The translations under genes were made by a program, and so were the position numbers. Positions 46,634 to 55,780 of a DNA stretch of 64,000 nt are shown piece by piece (within the stretch, counting starts at the first letter, position 1; every line of letters begins with the position of its first letter). The stretch is from positions 6,727,001 to 6,791,000 of the forward strand of contig NZ_PHHE01000001.1 of the NCBI RefSeq assembly GCF_002813455.1, in the 5' to 3' direction. The notes below the pieces were generated by a model that ran no database searches, was not told the DNA's origin, and saw only the letters and a program-made list of their open reading frames with translations. This DNA comes from Pseudomonas baetica. Its GTDB lineage: Bacteria; Pseudomonadota; Gammaproteobacteria; Pseudomonadales; Pseudomonadaceae.

Positions 46634-46804
46634 AGCGGCTCTCTCTTTATTATGATTTTTTGCGATGCAAAGGGTAACGTTGATCGCCCTGAGAGTCTCG
46701 ACCACCCTTGGCCGGATTGTCTTTGTGCCTGAGCACAGGGTTTGTCGCCAAGCCCTGTGCGCGTGAACAACCGCCCGTGCCTGTTTATAAGGATTTGCTC
46801 CGTT

Positions 46805-47923
46805 ATGTTCGAACTCGACCACGACCTCGCTCAGGACATCGTCGACCGGGCCATGGCCATTTTGCCGTACAACGTCAACGTCATGGACAGCCAGGGCCTG
46901 ATCCTCGGCAGCGGTGAAGCGGAGCGGATCAATACCCGGCATGAAGGCGCGCAACTGGTGCTGGCCAACGGTCGGGTGGTGGAGATTGACGCGCCGACTG
47001 CCATGCATCTGAAGGGTGTGCAGCCAGGAATCAACCTGCCGCTGATGCTCGACCAACGCTTGATCGGCGTGCTTGGCATCACCGGCGAGCCCGAGCAACT
47101 GCGCACTTACGCCGAGCTGGTGCGCATGACGGCAGAGATGTTGGTCGGCCAGCGCAATCAGCAGGCCGAGCAGCAATGGCGGCGGCAACGCTGCGATGAC
47201 TTGCTGGCATTGCTGCTGAGTGAGGCCGGGGATTCGCCACGGTTGCTCGATGAGGCACAGCAACTGGGGCTCAAACCACAATTGACGCGGGTGCCGTATC
47301 TGTTTGAACTGGGTCTGGAACACGGGCCGGGGCAAACCGTCGATGCGCTGAGTGCCTGGCTGATGTCGCGCTATCCAGACAGCTGGTGCGTGAGTTCGGC
47401 GAAGTCGTCACTGTTGTGGTGCCGCCCGGCGAGCCAGCACATTGAACATGATCGTTTGCTGGAGAAACTCGACGGTCTGGGCTGGAACATTCTGCGCATC
47501 GCCGTGGGCGGGCAAGCGGAGGGGTTGAGCGGTTTGCGCCGGTGTTATCGACGGGTCGCGGATCTGCTCGCCTATGGCCGCGAAGTCTTGCCGCATTCCA
47601 GGTTGCTCAACCTCAATCGCTACCGATTACCCGTCATGCTCTGGCGCCATCGCAACGATGACGCGCTCGATGAACTCCTCAAGCCACTGCGCAAAGTAAT
47701 CGCCAAGGACGGCAACGGTCAGTTGCTCGCGACGCTGCGCAGCTGGTGTGAACACGATGGACAGAGCCAGGCGTGTGCCGACGCGCTGGGGATTCATCGC
47801 AACAGCCTGCGCTATCGGATGGAACGGATTGCCGAGATCAGTGGGGTCGATCCGTTAAGGCTGGAAGGGATGTTGGCGCTGTACCTTGGCGTGCAACTGC
47901 TGCCGCAGACTGATCCGAGTTAA
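46805..47923 (+). CDS. cdaR: CdaR-family sugar-diacid regulator
   Basis: 372 residues: an N-terminal diacid-recognition domain (about 1-135, LPYNVNVMDSQGLILGSGEAERI and GVQPGINLPLMLDQRLIGVLGITG) and a C-terminal PucR-type helix-turn-helix (about 315-365: LRSWCEHDGQSQACADALGIHRNSLRYRMERI). CdaR activates glucarate, galactarate and glycerate genes in E. coli. It lies between a divergent sugar-acid-type permease and glycerate kinase, its probable targets. Confidence 0.9.
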   Translation: MFELDHDLAQDIVDRAMAILPYNVNVMDSQGLILGSGEAERINTRHEGAQLVLANGRVVEIDAPTAMHLKGVQPGINLPLMLDQRLIGVLGITGEPEQLRTYAELVRMTAEMLVGQRNQQAEQQWRRQRCDDLLALLLSEAGDSPRLLDEAQQLGLKPQLTRVPYLFELGLEHGPGQTVDALSAWLMSRYPDSWCVSSAKSSLLWCRPASQHIEHDRLLEKLDGLGWNILRIAVGGQAEGLSGLRRCYRRVADLLAYGREVLPHSRLLNLNRYRLPVMLWRHRNDDALDELLKPLRKVIAKDGNGQLLATLRSWCEHDGQSQACADALGIHRNSLRYRMERIAEISGVDPLRLEGMLALYLGVQLLPQTDPS

Positions 47924-47940
47924 TCGGCTGATGCCACTGA

Positions 47941-48018
47941 CGCCTTCGCGAGCAAGCCCGCTCCCACAGGTGGAGTGCATTCCCATTGTGGGAGTGGGCT
48001 TGCTCGCGAAGAGGCCGG
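47941..48018. repeat. Paired REP element
   Basis: CGCCTTCGCGAGCAAGCCCG...CCCACAGG and, inverted, TGTGGGAGTGGGCTTGCTCGCGAAGAGGCCGG. It lies between cdaR and glycerate kinase and may separate their transcripts. Confidence 0.85.
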
Positions 48019-48148
48019 TGTATCCAACACACATTTCCGGGGGTTTTGTAGAAATGAACAATAACCCCCCGCGCCAATTGTGCAGCGGACAGGCGTCAAG
48101 GCGCATGCCGACTGGCAGCATGAGGGGCATTGGAACTGGAGAATTCGC

Positions 48149-49288
48149 ATGAAGATCGTCATTGCCCCCGATTCGTTCAAGGACAGCCTGAGTGCCCAAG
48201 GCGTCGCCGAGGCCATTGCCCTGGGCCTTTCGCAAGTGTGGCCGCACGCCACGCTGATCAAATGCCCGATGGCTGACGGCGGCGAAGGCACGGTCGAATC
48301 GATTCTCGCCGCGTGCGAAGGCGAGTTGCGCCGTAACCGTGTGCGTGGCCCGTTGGGCACGCCGGTTGACGCCGCATGGGGCTGGTTGCCGCACAACCAC
48401 ACCGCAATCATCGAAATGGCCGAGGCCAGTGGTTTGCAGCTGGTGCCGCCGGGGCAGCGCGATGCCTGCATCAGCAGCACGTTCGGCACGGGCGAACTGA
48501 TTCGTGCGGCGCTGGACGCCGGCGCACAACGGGTAATTCTGGCGATTGGCGGCAGCGCGACCAATGATGGTGGTGCCGGAGCCATGCAGGCACTGGGTGT
48601 GAAATTGCTGGATGGGCAAAACCAGTCGTTGGTGCCCGGTGGTCTGGCATTGGCACAACTGGCGCACCTGGACTTGAGCGACCTGGACCCGCGTCTGGCG
48701 CACGTGCGTTTCGATATCGCCGCCGACGTGAACAATCCGCTGTGCGGCCCGCACGGTGCTTCGGCAATTTTCGGCCCGCAGAAAGGGGCATCGCCGGCGC
48801 AAGTGCAACAACTCGATCAGGCTCTGGGGCATTTCGCCCAGTTGAGTGCGCAAGCGTTGGGCAAAGACGTTCGCGACGAACCCGGCAGCGGTGCTGCAGG
48901 TGGTTTGGGGTTTGCCGCCAAGGCATTTCTCGGTGCGCAATTTCAAGCTGGGGTCGAGGTAGTCGCCGAGTTAGTCGGGCTGGCCGAAGCGGTCAAAGGC
49001 GCGGATCTGGTGATCACCGGGGAAGGGCGCTTCGACGCGCAGACGTTGCGTGGCAAAACTCCGTTCGGCGTGGCGCGGATTGCCAGACAACACGACGTGC
49101 CGGTGATCGTCATTGCCGGGACGCTGGGAGAGGGCTATCAGGAACTCTACAACCACGGTATCGATGCGGCGTTTGCCGTCACCAGTGGCCCCATGACGCT
49201 GGAGCAGGCCTGCGCTGAAGCACCACGATTGCTGCGTGAACGCGCTACCGATATCGCCCGCGTGTGGCAACTCGCCGCAAAACCCTGA
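48149..49288 (+). CDS. garK: Glycerate kinase (GarK/GlxK type)
   Basis: 379 residues, type II glycerate kinase, which phosphorylates D-glycerate (to 2-phosphoglycerate in this family). N-terminal IAPDSFKDSLSAQGVAEAI, then CPMADGGEGTVESI and the GGSATNDGGAGAMQALGVKLL loop, and VITGEGRFDAQTLRGKTP are all characteristic. ATG 48149 gives the canonical MKIVIAPDSFK start. Probably under CdaR control with the permease. Confidence 0.92.
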   Translation: MKIVIAPDSFKDSLSAQGVAEAIALGLSQVWPHATLIKCPMADGGEGTVESILAACEGELRRNRVRGPLGTPVDAAWGWLPHNHTAIIEMAEASGLQLVPPGQRDACISSTFGTGELIRAALDAGAQRVILAIGGSATNDGGAGAMQALGVKLLDGQNQSLVPGGLALAQLAHLDLSDLDPRLAHVRFDIAADVNNPLCGPHGASAIFGPQKGASPAQVQQLDQALGHFAQLSAQALGKDVRDEPGSGAAGGLGFAAKAFLGAQFQAGVEVVAELVGLAEAVKGADLVITGEGRFDAQTLRGKTPFGVARIARQHDVPVIVIAGTLGEGYQELYNHGIDAAFAVTSGPMTLEQACAEAPRLLRERATDIARVWQLAAKP

Positions 49289-49515
49289 GACGTCCGCACT
49301 GTAGGAGCTGTCGACATCGGCGGTCAGCTGTTTCATTGCTGTAACGCCCTGAAAAATATTTCATCTTTACCCTCATCCTTTCTAAAGCCGGGCCGATACA
49401 GCCAATAGGCGCGCACAAAAATCCTCAAAAACAGTGACGCCGCACTGTAGCCCGCCCTCCGGGCCAGTGATCAGGGCATGGACGCTCGTAGCTTCTATCT
49501 TTCGAGAGCCCAACC
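49289..49515. other. Intergenic region upstream of the chemoreceptor
   Basis: About 227 bp with no gene. GCCGATA at 49392-49398 resembles a FliA -10, but no matching -35 is at the right distance. Nothing else is supported. Confidence 0.3.
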
Positions 49516-51141
49516 ATGTCCTTACGTAACCTGAATATCGCGCCCCGTGCCTTCCTTGGTTTTGCGTTTATTGCCTTGTTGGTGATCGTGCTCGGTGTGT
49601 TTGCCGTCAACCGCATGTCGATCATCCGCCAGGCTTCCATCGACATGGAGTCGAACCAGATTCCCGGCGTGGCTCAACTCAGCGCGGTGACGGAAAACGT
49701 TCTGCGTCTGCGAATCTTGTCCTACCGCACACTGGTCAATCGCGAACCCTCCGACTTGCAGGATACTGCGGGGCTCATTGGCGCGGTGCTCGACAAGTTG
49801 CGCGCAGCTCAAGCCAGCTATGCTGCGCTGCCGACCGGTGGTGAGGAACGAGCGCTCTACCAGACCTTCGTATCGACGCTGGATAACTACTTGCAAGCGC
49901 AAAAACAGATGATGGACCTGTCGCGTCACGACAAACTCGAAGACATGCGCACTCTGATGAACACGCGGATCAAGGACGGTACCGACCAGATGGGCGAGCA
50001 GTTGAATAGACTGATCGCCATCAACGCTGCCGATGCGAAAACTGCATCGCTTCAGGCGGGCGATAATTACGACAGCGCCATCACCGGCATCGTCATCGTC
50101 GCGGTGGTTGCCGCGCTCGCCACCGTGTTGCTGGCGCTGTTGTTGACGCGCAGCATCGTCACCCCGCTGAACCGTGCCGTTGAGGCGGCGCAAACCATCG
50201 CCGATGGCAACCTGACCAAGCTTATCGAAGTCGACGGCAAGGACGAACCGGCGCGCCTGCTCACCGCCCTTGCCGCGATGCAGACCAACCTGCGCAAAAC
50301 CATCGAACAGATCGCCGGTTCCGCCACGCAACTGGGCGCCGCCGCCGAGGAGCTCAGCGCCGTCACCGAAGAAGCCTCCCGTGGCCTGCAACAGCAGAAC
50401 AATGAAATCGAACAGGCGGCCACCGCCGTCAACGAGATGACCGCCGCAGTGGAGGAGGTGGCGCGTAACGCCGTGTCGACTTCCGAAGCCTCGAACCAGT
50501 CGACCCACGCCGCCCGTGAAGGTCGCGATCAAGTGGTGAAAACCGTCGACGCGATCCAGACCATGACCCACGACGTGCAGAACACCGCGCAAATGATCGA
50601 AGGCCTCGCCGCGCAAGGTCGCGACATCGGCAAAGTGCTCGACGTGATCCGGGCGATTGCCGAACAGACCAACCTGCTGGCACTCAACGCCGCCATTGAA
50701 GCCGCTCGCGCAGGTGAAGCCGGACGTGGTTTCGCCGTGGTCGCGGACGAAGTACGCGCACTGGCCCATCGCACTGCGCAGTCGACGCAAGAGATCGAGA
50801 AAATGGTTGCCGGCATTCAGAACGGCACCGGCGAAGCGGTTTCCTCGATGCAGCAAAGCAACCAGCGCACTCAGTCCACCCTGGAAATGGCCCGCGCTGC
50901 GGGCGTTGCACTGGAGCAGATCACCCAGTCGATCCACCAGATCAACGAACGCAACCTGGTGATCGCCAGTGCTTCGGAAGAGCAGGCGCAGGTCTCGCGT
51001 GAAGTCGACCGCAACCTGGTCAACATCCGTGACCTGGCCACGCAATCGGCTGACGGCGCCAACCAGACCAGCGCCGCGACCCACGAACTGTCGCGTCTGG
51101 CGGTGAATTTGAATACCATGGTGGCGCGTTTTGTGATTTGA
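49516..51141 (+). CDS. Methyl-accepting chemotaxis protein
   Basis: 541 residues. TM1 at about 10-30, a periplasmic four-helix-bundle ligand domain (about 31-190), TM2 at about 190-212, HAMP (about 213-265, [22 protein letters not shown]) and the signalling domain with hairpin tip [35 protein letters not shown]. It works with CheA/CheW to steer flagellar movement. No C-terminal CheR-binding pentapeptide. The ligand is unknown. Confidence 0.93.
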   Translation: MSLRNLNIAPRAFLGFAFIALLVIVLGVFAVNRMSIIRQASIDMESNQIPGVAQLSAVTENVLRLRILSYRTLVNREPSDLQDTAGLIGAVLDKLRAAQASYAALPTGGEERALYQTFVSTLDNYLQAQKQMMDLSRHDKLEDMRTLMNTRIKDGTDQMGEQLNRLIAINAADAKTASLQAGDNYDSAITGIVIVAVVAALATVLLALLLTRSIVTPLNRAVEAAQTIADGNLTKLIEVDGKDEPARLLTALAAMQTNLRKTIEQIAGSATQLGAAAEELSAVTEEASRGLQQQNNEIEQAATAVNEMTAAVEEVARNAVSTSEASNQSTHAAREGRDQVVKTVDAIQTMTHDVQNTAQMIEGLAAQGRDIGKVLDVIRAIAEQTNLLALNAAIEAARAGEAGRGFAVVADEVRALAHRTAQSTQEIEKMVAGIQNGTGEAVSSMQQSNQRTQSTLEMARAAGVALEQITQSIHQINERNLVIASASEEQAQVSREVDRNLVNIRDLATQSADGANQTSAATHELSRLAVNLNTMVARFVI

Positions 51142-51153
51142 GCACTGCGCGCT

Positions 51154-51185
51154 ATTGGAGGGCCGGCGTTATCCGGCCCTCCAAT
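51154..51185. terminator. Bidirectional terminator-like hairpin
   Basis: ATTGGAGGGCCGG-CGTTAT-CCGGCCCTCCAAT, a perfect 13-bp stem between the convergent chemoreceptor gene and the gene at 51206. It lacks a T tract. Confidence 0.65.
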
Positions 51186-51205
51186 GGCATTGCGACGCTC
51201 ATGGG

Positions 51206-51970
51206 TTATGGCGTTTCGGTATCCAGATCGATGCGTATGAATTTCCCTACCGACATATCGGAGGCTCCGCCCGCACGGCTGAAGATTCTGTAGTGCATTA
51301 AATAAACGCCATTTTCCACGCCACGGAACAGCGCTCCAGGCACAGCGAGCATGCTGATATGGGCGTTGATATCAATCAGCGTCCCAGCTGTAAATCCAGC
51401 TCCAGCCACGGGGTAAGGATTTGGCGGTCCGAAGTATACGACCACGTAATCCCCTGCCTGGCTTTGCGGGTAACGGGGAATTCCCAACTGTACAACGTCA
51501 CAGTGCCTTTTCAGGTAATCAGTGGTCACGCCGTTTTCCAGCAGTTTGTCATCGATAACCGGAATGGGCAGCTTCAATCCTTTTGCCGGAATTCGCCTAT
51601 CGACCGTAAACGTCACAGCCTCGGATTCATGAACCTTGCCGTTGTAGGTTTGTACCCTGAATAAAACATGGTACTGGTCATCAGCGAAACCCGGATTGCT
51701 CACTTCCAGCGTGAGCGGGAATGTGATCGGCCCTTCGAGCGTTTGTTTACTGACCTGTTCGAACTCGCCGTCTGCTTTGGCCAGCATGAGGGAAATACTG
51801 TCGTACTGACCAACTGTCGCTGAGTCGAGCCAGGGATCAGTCACTCGAACGCGCACATGACGCTCAGCCATCATGTACGACAGCAGATTTTTCTCTGGGT
51901 AAACCGGATCTTCTTTCACTCCGTAATTGGGCATCGCATCAACGATTTTCAGCGGCGAGAGTTTTTCCAT
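51206..51970 (-). CDS. Hypothetical beta-rich protein, Ig-like
   Basis: 254 residues with no signal peptide. It seems to contain two beta-sandwich units of about 110 residues; the first includes RVRVTDPWLDSATVGQYDSISLMLAKADGEFE... and the hinge VTFTVDRRIPAK precedes the second. The fold pattern (DSISLMLAKADGEF, YHVLFRVQTYNGKVHESEAVTFTVDR) resembles the proteins at 58994 and 59886. The similarity is by eye. The function is unknown. Confidence 0.65.
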   Translation of the reverse strand: MEKLSPLKIVDAMPNYGVKEDPVYPEKNLLSYMMAERHVRVRVTDPWLDSATVGQYDSISLMLAKADGEFEQVSKQTLEGPITFPLTLEVSNPGFADDQYHVLFRVQTYNGKVHESEAVTFTVDRRIPAKGLKLPIPVIDDKLLENGVTTDYLKRHCDVVQLGIPRYPQSQAGDYVVVYFGPPNPYPVAGAGFTAGTLIDINAHISMLAVPGALFRGVENGVYLMHYRIFSRAGGASDMSVGKFIRIDLDTETP

Positions 51971-52121
51971 TTGTCAAGCCTCCTTTGGGTTCAGAGTCAA
52001 CATTAGGCCGAAGCATTTTTTTTCCCGCTACTGTCAAACTTGACAGTTCGCTTTTCGCGCTGGCGTGTTATGTGATTTGAGATAGGGTGAAGGCTGGAGA
52101 CCGCGCAACCAGGAGGCGTAC

Positions 52122-53309
52122 ATGCGCTATTCAGCCTTGACCCAACGAATCGCCGGCGAGGGAGCTGCGGCCTGGCAGATTCATGACCGAGCGCTGGAAC
52201 TGCGCGCCGAGGGTGTCGATATTTTGCTGCTGAGCGTCGGCGATCCGGATTTCGATACACCGTTGCCGATCGTCCACGGTGCCATCGACAGCCTGCTGGC
52301 CGGCGATACGCATTATTCCGAGGTGCGCGGCCGGTTGGCGCTGCGCAAGTTGATCGCCCAGCGTCATCACCGACGCAGCGGGCAAACGGTCGATGCCGAT
52401 CAGGTGATCGTCATGCCCGGTGCGCAATGCGCGGTGTATTCGGTGGCGCAATGCTTGCTCGATCCGGGCGACGAGGTGATCGTCGCTGAGCCGATGTACG
52501 TGACCTATGAAGGCGTGTTCGGTGCTTGCGGCGCGACCGTAGTGCCGGTGCCGGTGCGTCCGGAAAACGGTTTTCGCGTCGATCCTGCGGATGTTGCCGG
52601 GCGAATCACGCCGAAAACCCGTGCCATGCTGCTCAACAGTCCGAACAATCCCAGCGGTGCGAGCCTGTCACTGCTCATCTGGCAGGAACTGGCGGCGCTG
52701 TGCATTCGCCACGACTTGTGGCTGATCAGCGACGAGGTTTACAGCGAACTTCTTTATGAAGGGCAACACATCAGCCCGGCGAGCCTGCCGGGCATGGCCG
52801 ACCGCACGGCGACGATCAACAGCCTGTCGAAATCCCACGCGATGACCGGGTGGCGTGTCGGCTGGATGATCGGGCCGAAATCGTTGGCCGAACATCTGGT
52901 CAATCTGTCATTGAGCATGCTGTTCGGTTTGCCGGATTTCGTGCAGAAAGCCGCGCAAGTGGCGCTGGAAACCGATCTGCCGGAAGTGACGCAGATGCGC
53001 GAGGAATATCGTCTGCGTCGGGATCTGGTGTGCGAACGCTTGCGCGGCTGCCCGGGGTTGCAGCCGATTTGCCCGGATGGCGGGATGTTCGTGATGGTCG
53101 ATGTGCGCCAGACCGGGCTCGGCGCGCAGGCGTTTGCCGAGCGTTTGCTTGAGGGGTATGGCGTGTCAGTGCTGGCCGGTGAAGCCTTCGGGCCGAGTGC
53201 GGCAGGGCATATCCGCATCGGGCTGGTGGTGGATCGGGTGAAACTGGCAGATGCCTGTGCGCGGATTGCGCTGTGTGCGGTGCAGCTGTTACAGGCGCGC
53301 AGTGCCTGA
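52122..53309 (+). CDS. Class I/II aminotransferase
   Basis: 395-residue PLP fold-type I aminotransferase. Substrate-binding LLLSVGDPDFDTP, cofactor-contacting NSPNNPSGAS, SDEVYSELLYEG and the Schiff-base Lys in SLSKSHAMTGWRVGW are present, as is the C-terminal GHIRIGLVV Arg. Such enzymes act on aspartate, aromatic or branched substrates; the specificity is not clear. It could provide the transamination missing from the pap-like cluster, but there is no evidence for that. Confidence 0.82.
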   Translation: MRYSALTQRIAGEGAAAWQIHDRALELRAEGVDILLLSVGDPDFDTPLPIVHGAIDSLLAGDTHYSEVRGRLALRKLIAQRHHRRSGQTVDADQVIVMPGAQCAVYSVAQCLLDPGDEVIVAEPMYVTYEGVFGACGATVVPVPVRPENGFRVDPADVAGRITPKTRAMLLNSPNNPSGASLSLLIWQELAALCIRHDLWLISDEVYSELLYEGQHISPASLPGMADRTATINSLSKSHAMTGWRVGWMIGPKSLAEHLVNLSLSMLFGLPDFVQKAAQVALETDLPEVTQMREEYRLRRDLVCERLRGCPGLQPICPDGGMFVMVDVRQTGLGAQAFAERLLEGYGVSVLAGEAFGPSAAGHIRIGLVVDRVKLADACARIALCAVQLLQARSA

Positions 53310-53327
53310 CATTTAGGGTTGCCAGTA

Positions 53328-53415
53328 CCGGCCTCTTCGCGAGCAGGCTCGCTCCCACATTGGTTTTGTGAACACTGAAGATCCAGTGTGGGAGCGAGCC
53401 TGCTCGCGAAGGCGG
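53328..53415. repeat. Paired REP element
   Basis: CCGGCCTCTTCGCGAGCAGG...CCCACATT and the inverted GTGTGGGAGCGAGCCTGCTCGCGAAGGCGG around a 24-bp spacer. It lies between the convergent aminotransferase and kguD genes. Confidence 0.87.
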
Positions 53416-53435
53416 CATTACGGTCACTGATTAAT

Positions 53436-54413
53436 TCAGCCCTGCCAAGTCGATGGATTCACCAGATTCACAGGCCTCTCCCCACCCAAAGCCCCCAACA
53501 GATTCTCCACCGCACACCGCGCCATCGCTTCGCGCGTCTCATGCGTCGCCGAACCCATGTGCGGCGTCGCCACCACATTGTTGAGCTGCAACAACGGTGA
53601 ATCATGCTGCAACGGCTCACGTTCGAACACATCCAGCCCCGCCGCGCGAATCCGGTTGTGCCGCAGCGCCTCGATCATCGCCGCTTCATCGACAACCTTG
53701 CCACGCGAGATATTGATAAAGATGCTCTCCGGGCGCATCAACGCAAACTGTTCGGCGCCGATCAGTTTTTCGGTCTGCGCGGTCAGCGGCAAAGTCAGGC
53801 AGATGAAATCGGCCTGCTGCAACAGCACTTCCAGGCTGCGGTACTGCGCGTTGAAGCGCTCTTCAACAGCCGGCTTACGCGACTGACTGTGGTAAATCAC
53901 CGGCATGCCAAAGCCGAAGTGCCCACGCTGAGCCAGCGCCTCACCGATGCGCCCCATGCCGATAATCCCCAATGTCTTGCCATGCACATCGGTGCCGAAA
54001 TGCGCCGGGCCGATGTTGCGATGCCACTGACCGCTGCGCACCATATTGGCCAGTTCCACCACCCGCCGGGCAGCGGCGAGGATCAAGGCAAAACCAGTGT
54101 CGGCCGTGGTTTCGGTGAGTACATCCGGTGTGTTGGTCAGCAGGATCTTGCGCCGGGTCAGGTAGTCGATGTCGTAGTTGTCGACGCCCACCGAGACGCT
54201 GGCAATCGCCTCCAGTTGCGGCGCCAGATCCAGCAGCGCGGCGTCGAGTTTCAGGCTGGCACCGAGCAAACCGTGGGCGCGGGGCAAGGCGTCGCGCAGT
54301 TGCATCAGACCGTCAGCGTCGAGGCGTTCAATCAGCGTCACGTCAAACTGTTGTTGCAGGCGCGCCATCAGCGCGGGCGAGAGTTTCTTGTACAGAACGA
54401 CCTGTTTTTTCAT
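53436..54413 (-). CDS. kguD: 2-ketogluconate-6-phosphate reductase KguD
   Basis: 325-residue D-isomer-specific 2-hydroxyacid dehydrogenase. NAD(P) motif GIIGMGRIGEALAQ, catalytic Arg in INISRGKVVDE, Glu in AAGLDVFEREPL and His in VATPHMGSATHETRE are present. In the kgu pathway it reduces 2-keto-6-phosphogluconate to 6-phosphogluconate. It is the last gene of kguEKTD, 13 bp after kguT. The same fold includes GhrB; the operon decides the call. Confidence 0.9.
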   Translation of the reverse strand: MKKQVVLYKKLSPALMARLQQQFDVTLIERLDADGLMQLRDALPRAHGLLGASLKLDAALLDLAPQLEAIASVSVGVDNYDIDYLTRRKILLTNTPDVLTETTADTGFALILAAARRVVELANMVRSGQWHRNIGPAHFGTDVHGKTLGIIGMGRIGEALAQRGHFGFGMPVIYHSQSRKPAVEERFNAQYRSLEVLLQQADFICLTLPLTAQTEKLIGAEQFALMRPESIFINISRGKVVDEAAMIEALRHNRIRAAGLDVFEREPLQHDSPLLQLNNVVATPHMGSATHETREAMARCAVENLLGALGGERPVNLVNPSTWQG

Positions 54414-54426
54414 GGCAAAAATCTCT

Positions 54427-55725
54427 TCAGGAGTGAGCCGGCACGGGACGCGTGGCCACGGCTTTGGCGACGACGCGATCGCTGGCGCCGGGCTTGAGGA
54501 AAATCGTCAGCACCACCGACAGCATCAGCGCGCCGCTCATCAGCAGGTATGAAGCACCGGGCGAACCGGTGGAACTGTTCAGGTAACCGACCAGATATGA
54601 GCCACCGAACGAACCAAGTGCGCCCATGCTGTTGATCAGCGCCATCGCACCACCGGCGACATTGGCCGGGAGAATCTCCGGCACGATCGCGAAGAACGGC
54701 CCGTAAGGCGCGTACATGCAGGCGCCGGCAATCACCAGCAGCGTGTACGACCACCAGAAATGTTCCGCGCCAAGCGCGTAGGAGCCGTAAAACGCAATCG
54801 AGGCGATCAGCAGCGGCGGCCAGACGAAGCGTTTGCGTTTTTGCAGTTTGTCCGAGCCCCATGAGACGGCGAGCATGCCGATCACCGCTGCCAGATACGG
54901 CAACGCCGACAGCCAGCCGGCCTCGATCATGTCCATTTGCGCGCCGGCCTTGAGGATCGACGGCAGCCACAGCACAAAGCCGTAGACGCCGATGCTCCAG
55001 CAGAAAAACTGCAACGCCAGGATGATCACCTTCGGCGAACGGAACGCCTCGGCGTAGTTCTTCACCGCTTTGATGCCGACCTGTTCGGCGGCCAGGGCGC
55101 TTTCCAGATCCTGCTTTTCATGGTCGGTCAGCCATTTGGCCTGGGCCGGACGATCATCGGCCAGACGCCACCAGATAAACGCCCACAGCACCGCCGGCAA
55201 ACCTTCGATGATGAACATCCAGCGCCAGCTGAAATGCTGCACCAGGTACCCGGAAACCACCGACATCCACAGCATCGTGACCGGATTGCCGAGGATCAGA
55301 AAGGTGTTGGCTCGTGAGCGTTCGGCACGGGTGAACCAATGGCACAGGTACACCAGCATTGCCGGCATGACGGCGGCTTCGACCACGCCGAGCATGAACC
55401 GGATGACGATCAGCCAATAGGCGTTGGAGACCACGCCAGTCAACGTGGCGAGGCCGCCCCAGAGGATCAGACTGACGAAAATCAGTTTCTTCACGCTGTG
55501 CTTTTGCGCGTAGATCGCACCGGGTACCTGGAAGAAAAAGTAGCCGAGGAAGAACAGCGCGCCGAGCAATGAAGACAGGCCCGGGGTGATCATCAGGTCT
55601 TCGGCCATGCCGGACGCGGCGGCGAAACCGTAATTGGCGCGATCGAGATACGCCAGGCTGTAGGTGATGAACACGATCGGCATGATGTACCACCAGCGGC
55701 GGGCGGCGAGGGTTGCGGTTTTCAT
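54427..55725 (-). CDS. kguT: 2-ketogluconate transporter KguT
   Basis: 432-residue MFS transporter of the ACS family, twelve hydrophobic segments. N-terminal VFITYSLAYLDRANYGFAAASGM and VPGAIYAQKHSVKKLIFVSLILWGGLATLTG are typical. It imports 2-ketogluconate, formed by periplasmic glucose oxidation, into the cell for KguK. It is third in the operon, 55 bp after kguK. Confidence 0.9.
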   Translation of the reverse strand: MKTATLAARRWWYIMPIVFITYSLAYLDRANYGFAAASGMAEDLMITPGLSSLLGALFFLGYFFFQVPGAIYAQKHSVKKLIFVSLILWGGLATLTGVVSNAYWLIVIRFMLGVVEAAVMPAMLVYLCHWFTRAERSRANTFLILGNPVTMLWMSVVSGYLVQHFSWRWMFIIEGLPAVLWAFIWWRLADDRPAQAKWLTDHEKQDLESALAAEQVGIKAVKNYAEAFRSPKVIILALQFFCWSIGVYGFVLWLPSILKAGAQMDMIEAGWLSALPYLAAVIGMLAVSWGSDKLQKRKRFVWPPLLIASIAFYGSYALGAEHFWWSYTLLVIAGACMYAPYGPFFAIVPEILPANVAGGAMALINSMGALGSFGGSYLVGYLNSSTGSPGASYLLMSGALMLSVVLTIFLKPGASDRVVAKAVATRPVPAHS

Positions 55726-55780
55726 GGTGTTGCTCCTGAGCTTGTTGTTTTTGTCGCAGCAGGTTCAAATTTTTCGCTGA

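Noticed and set aside
46634..47335. N-terminal extension of the MFS transporter frame
   Set aside because: It is antisense to cdaR; the natural start at 46633 gives a normal MFS N-terminus.
49373..49398. FliA-type promoter before the chemoreceptor
   Set aside because: A GCCGATA -10 is present, but no TAAA-type -35 is at the right distance.
49522..51084. 520-codon minus-strand frame opposite the chemoreceptor
   Set aside because: Shadow frame of the Ala/Glu-rich signalling domain; no coding features.
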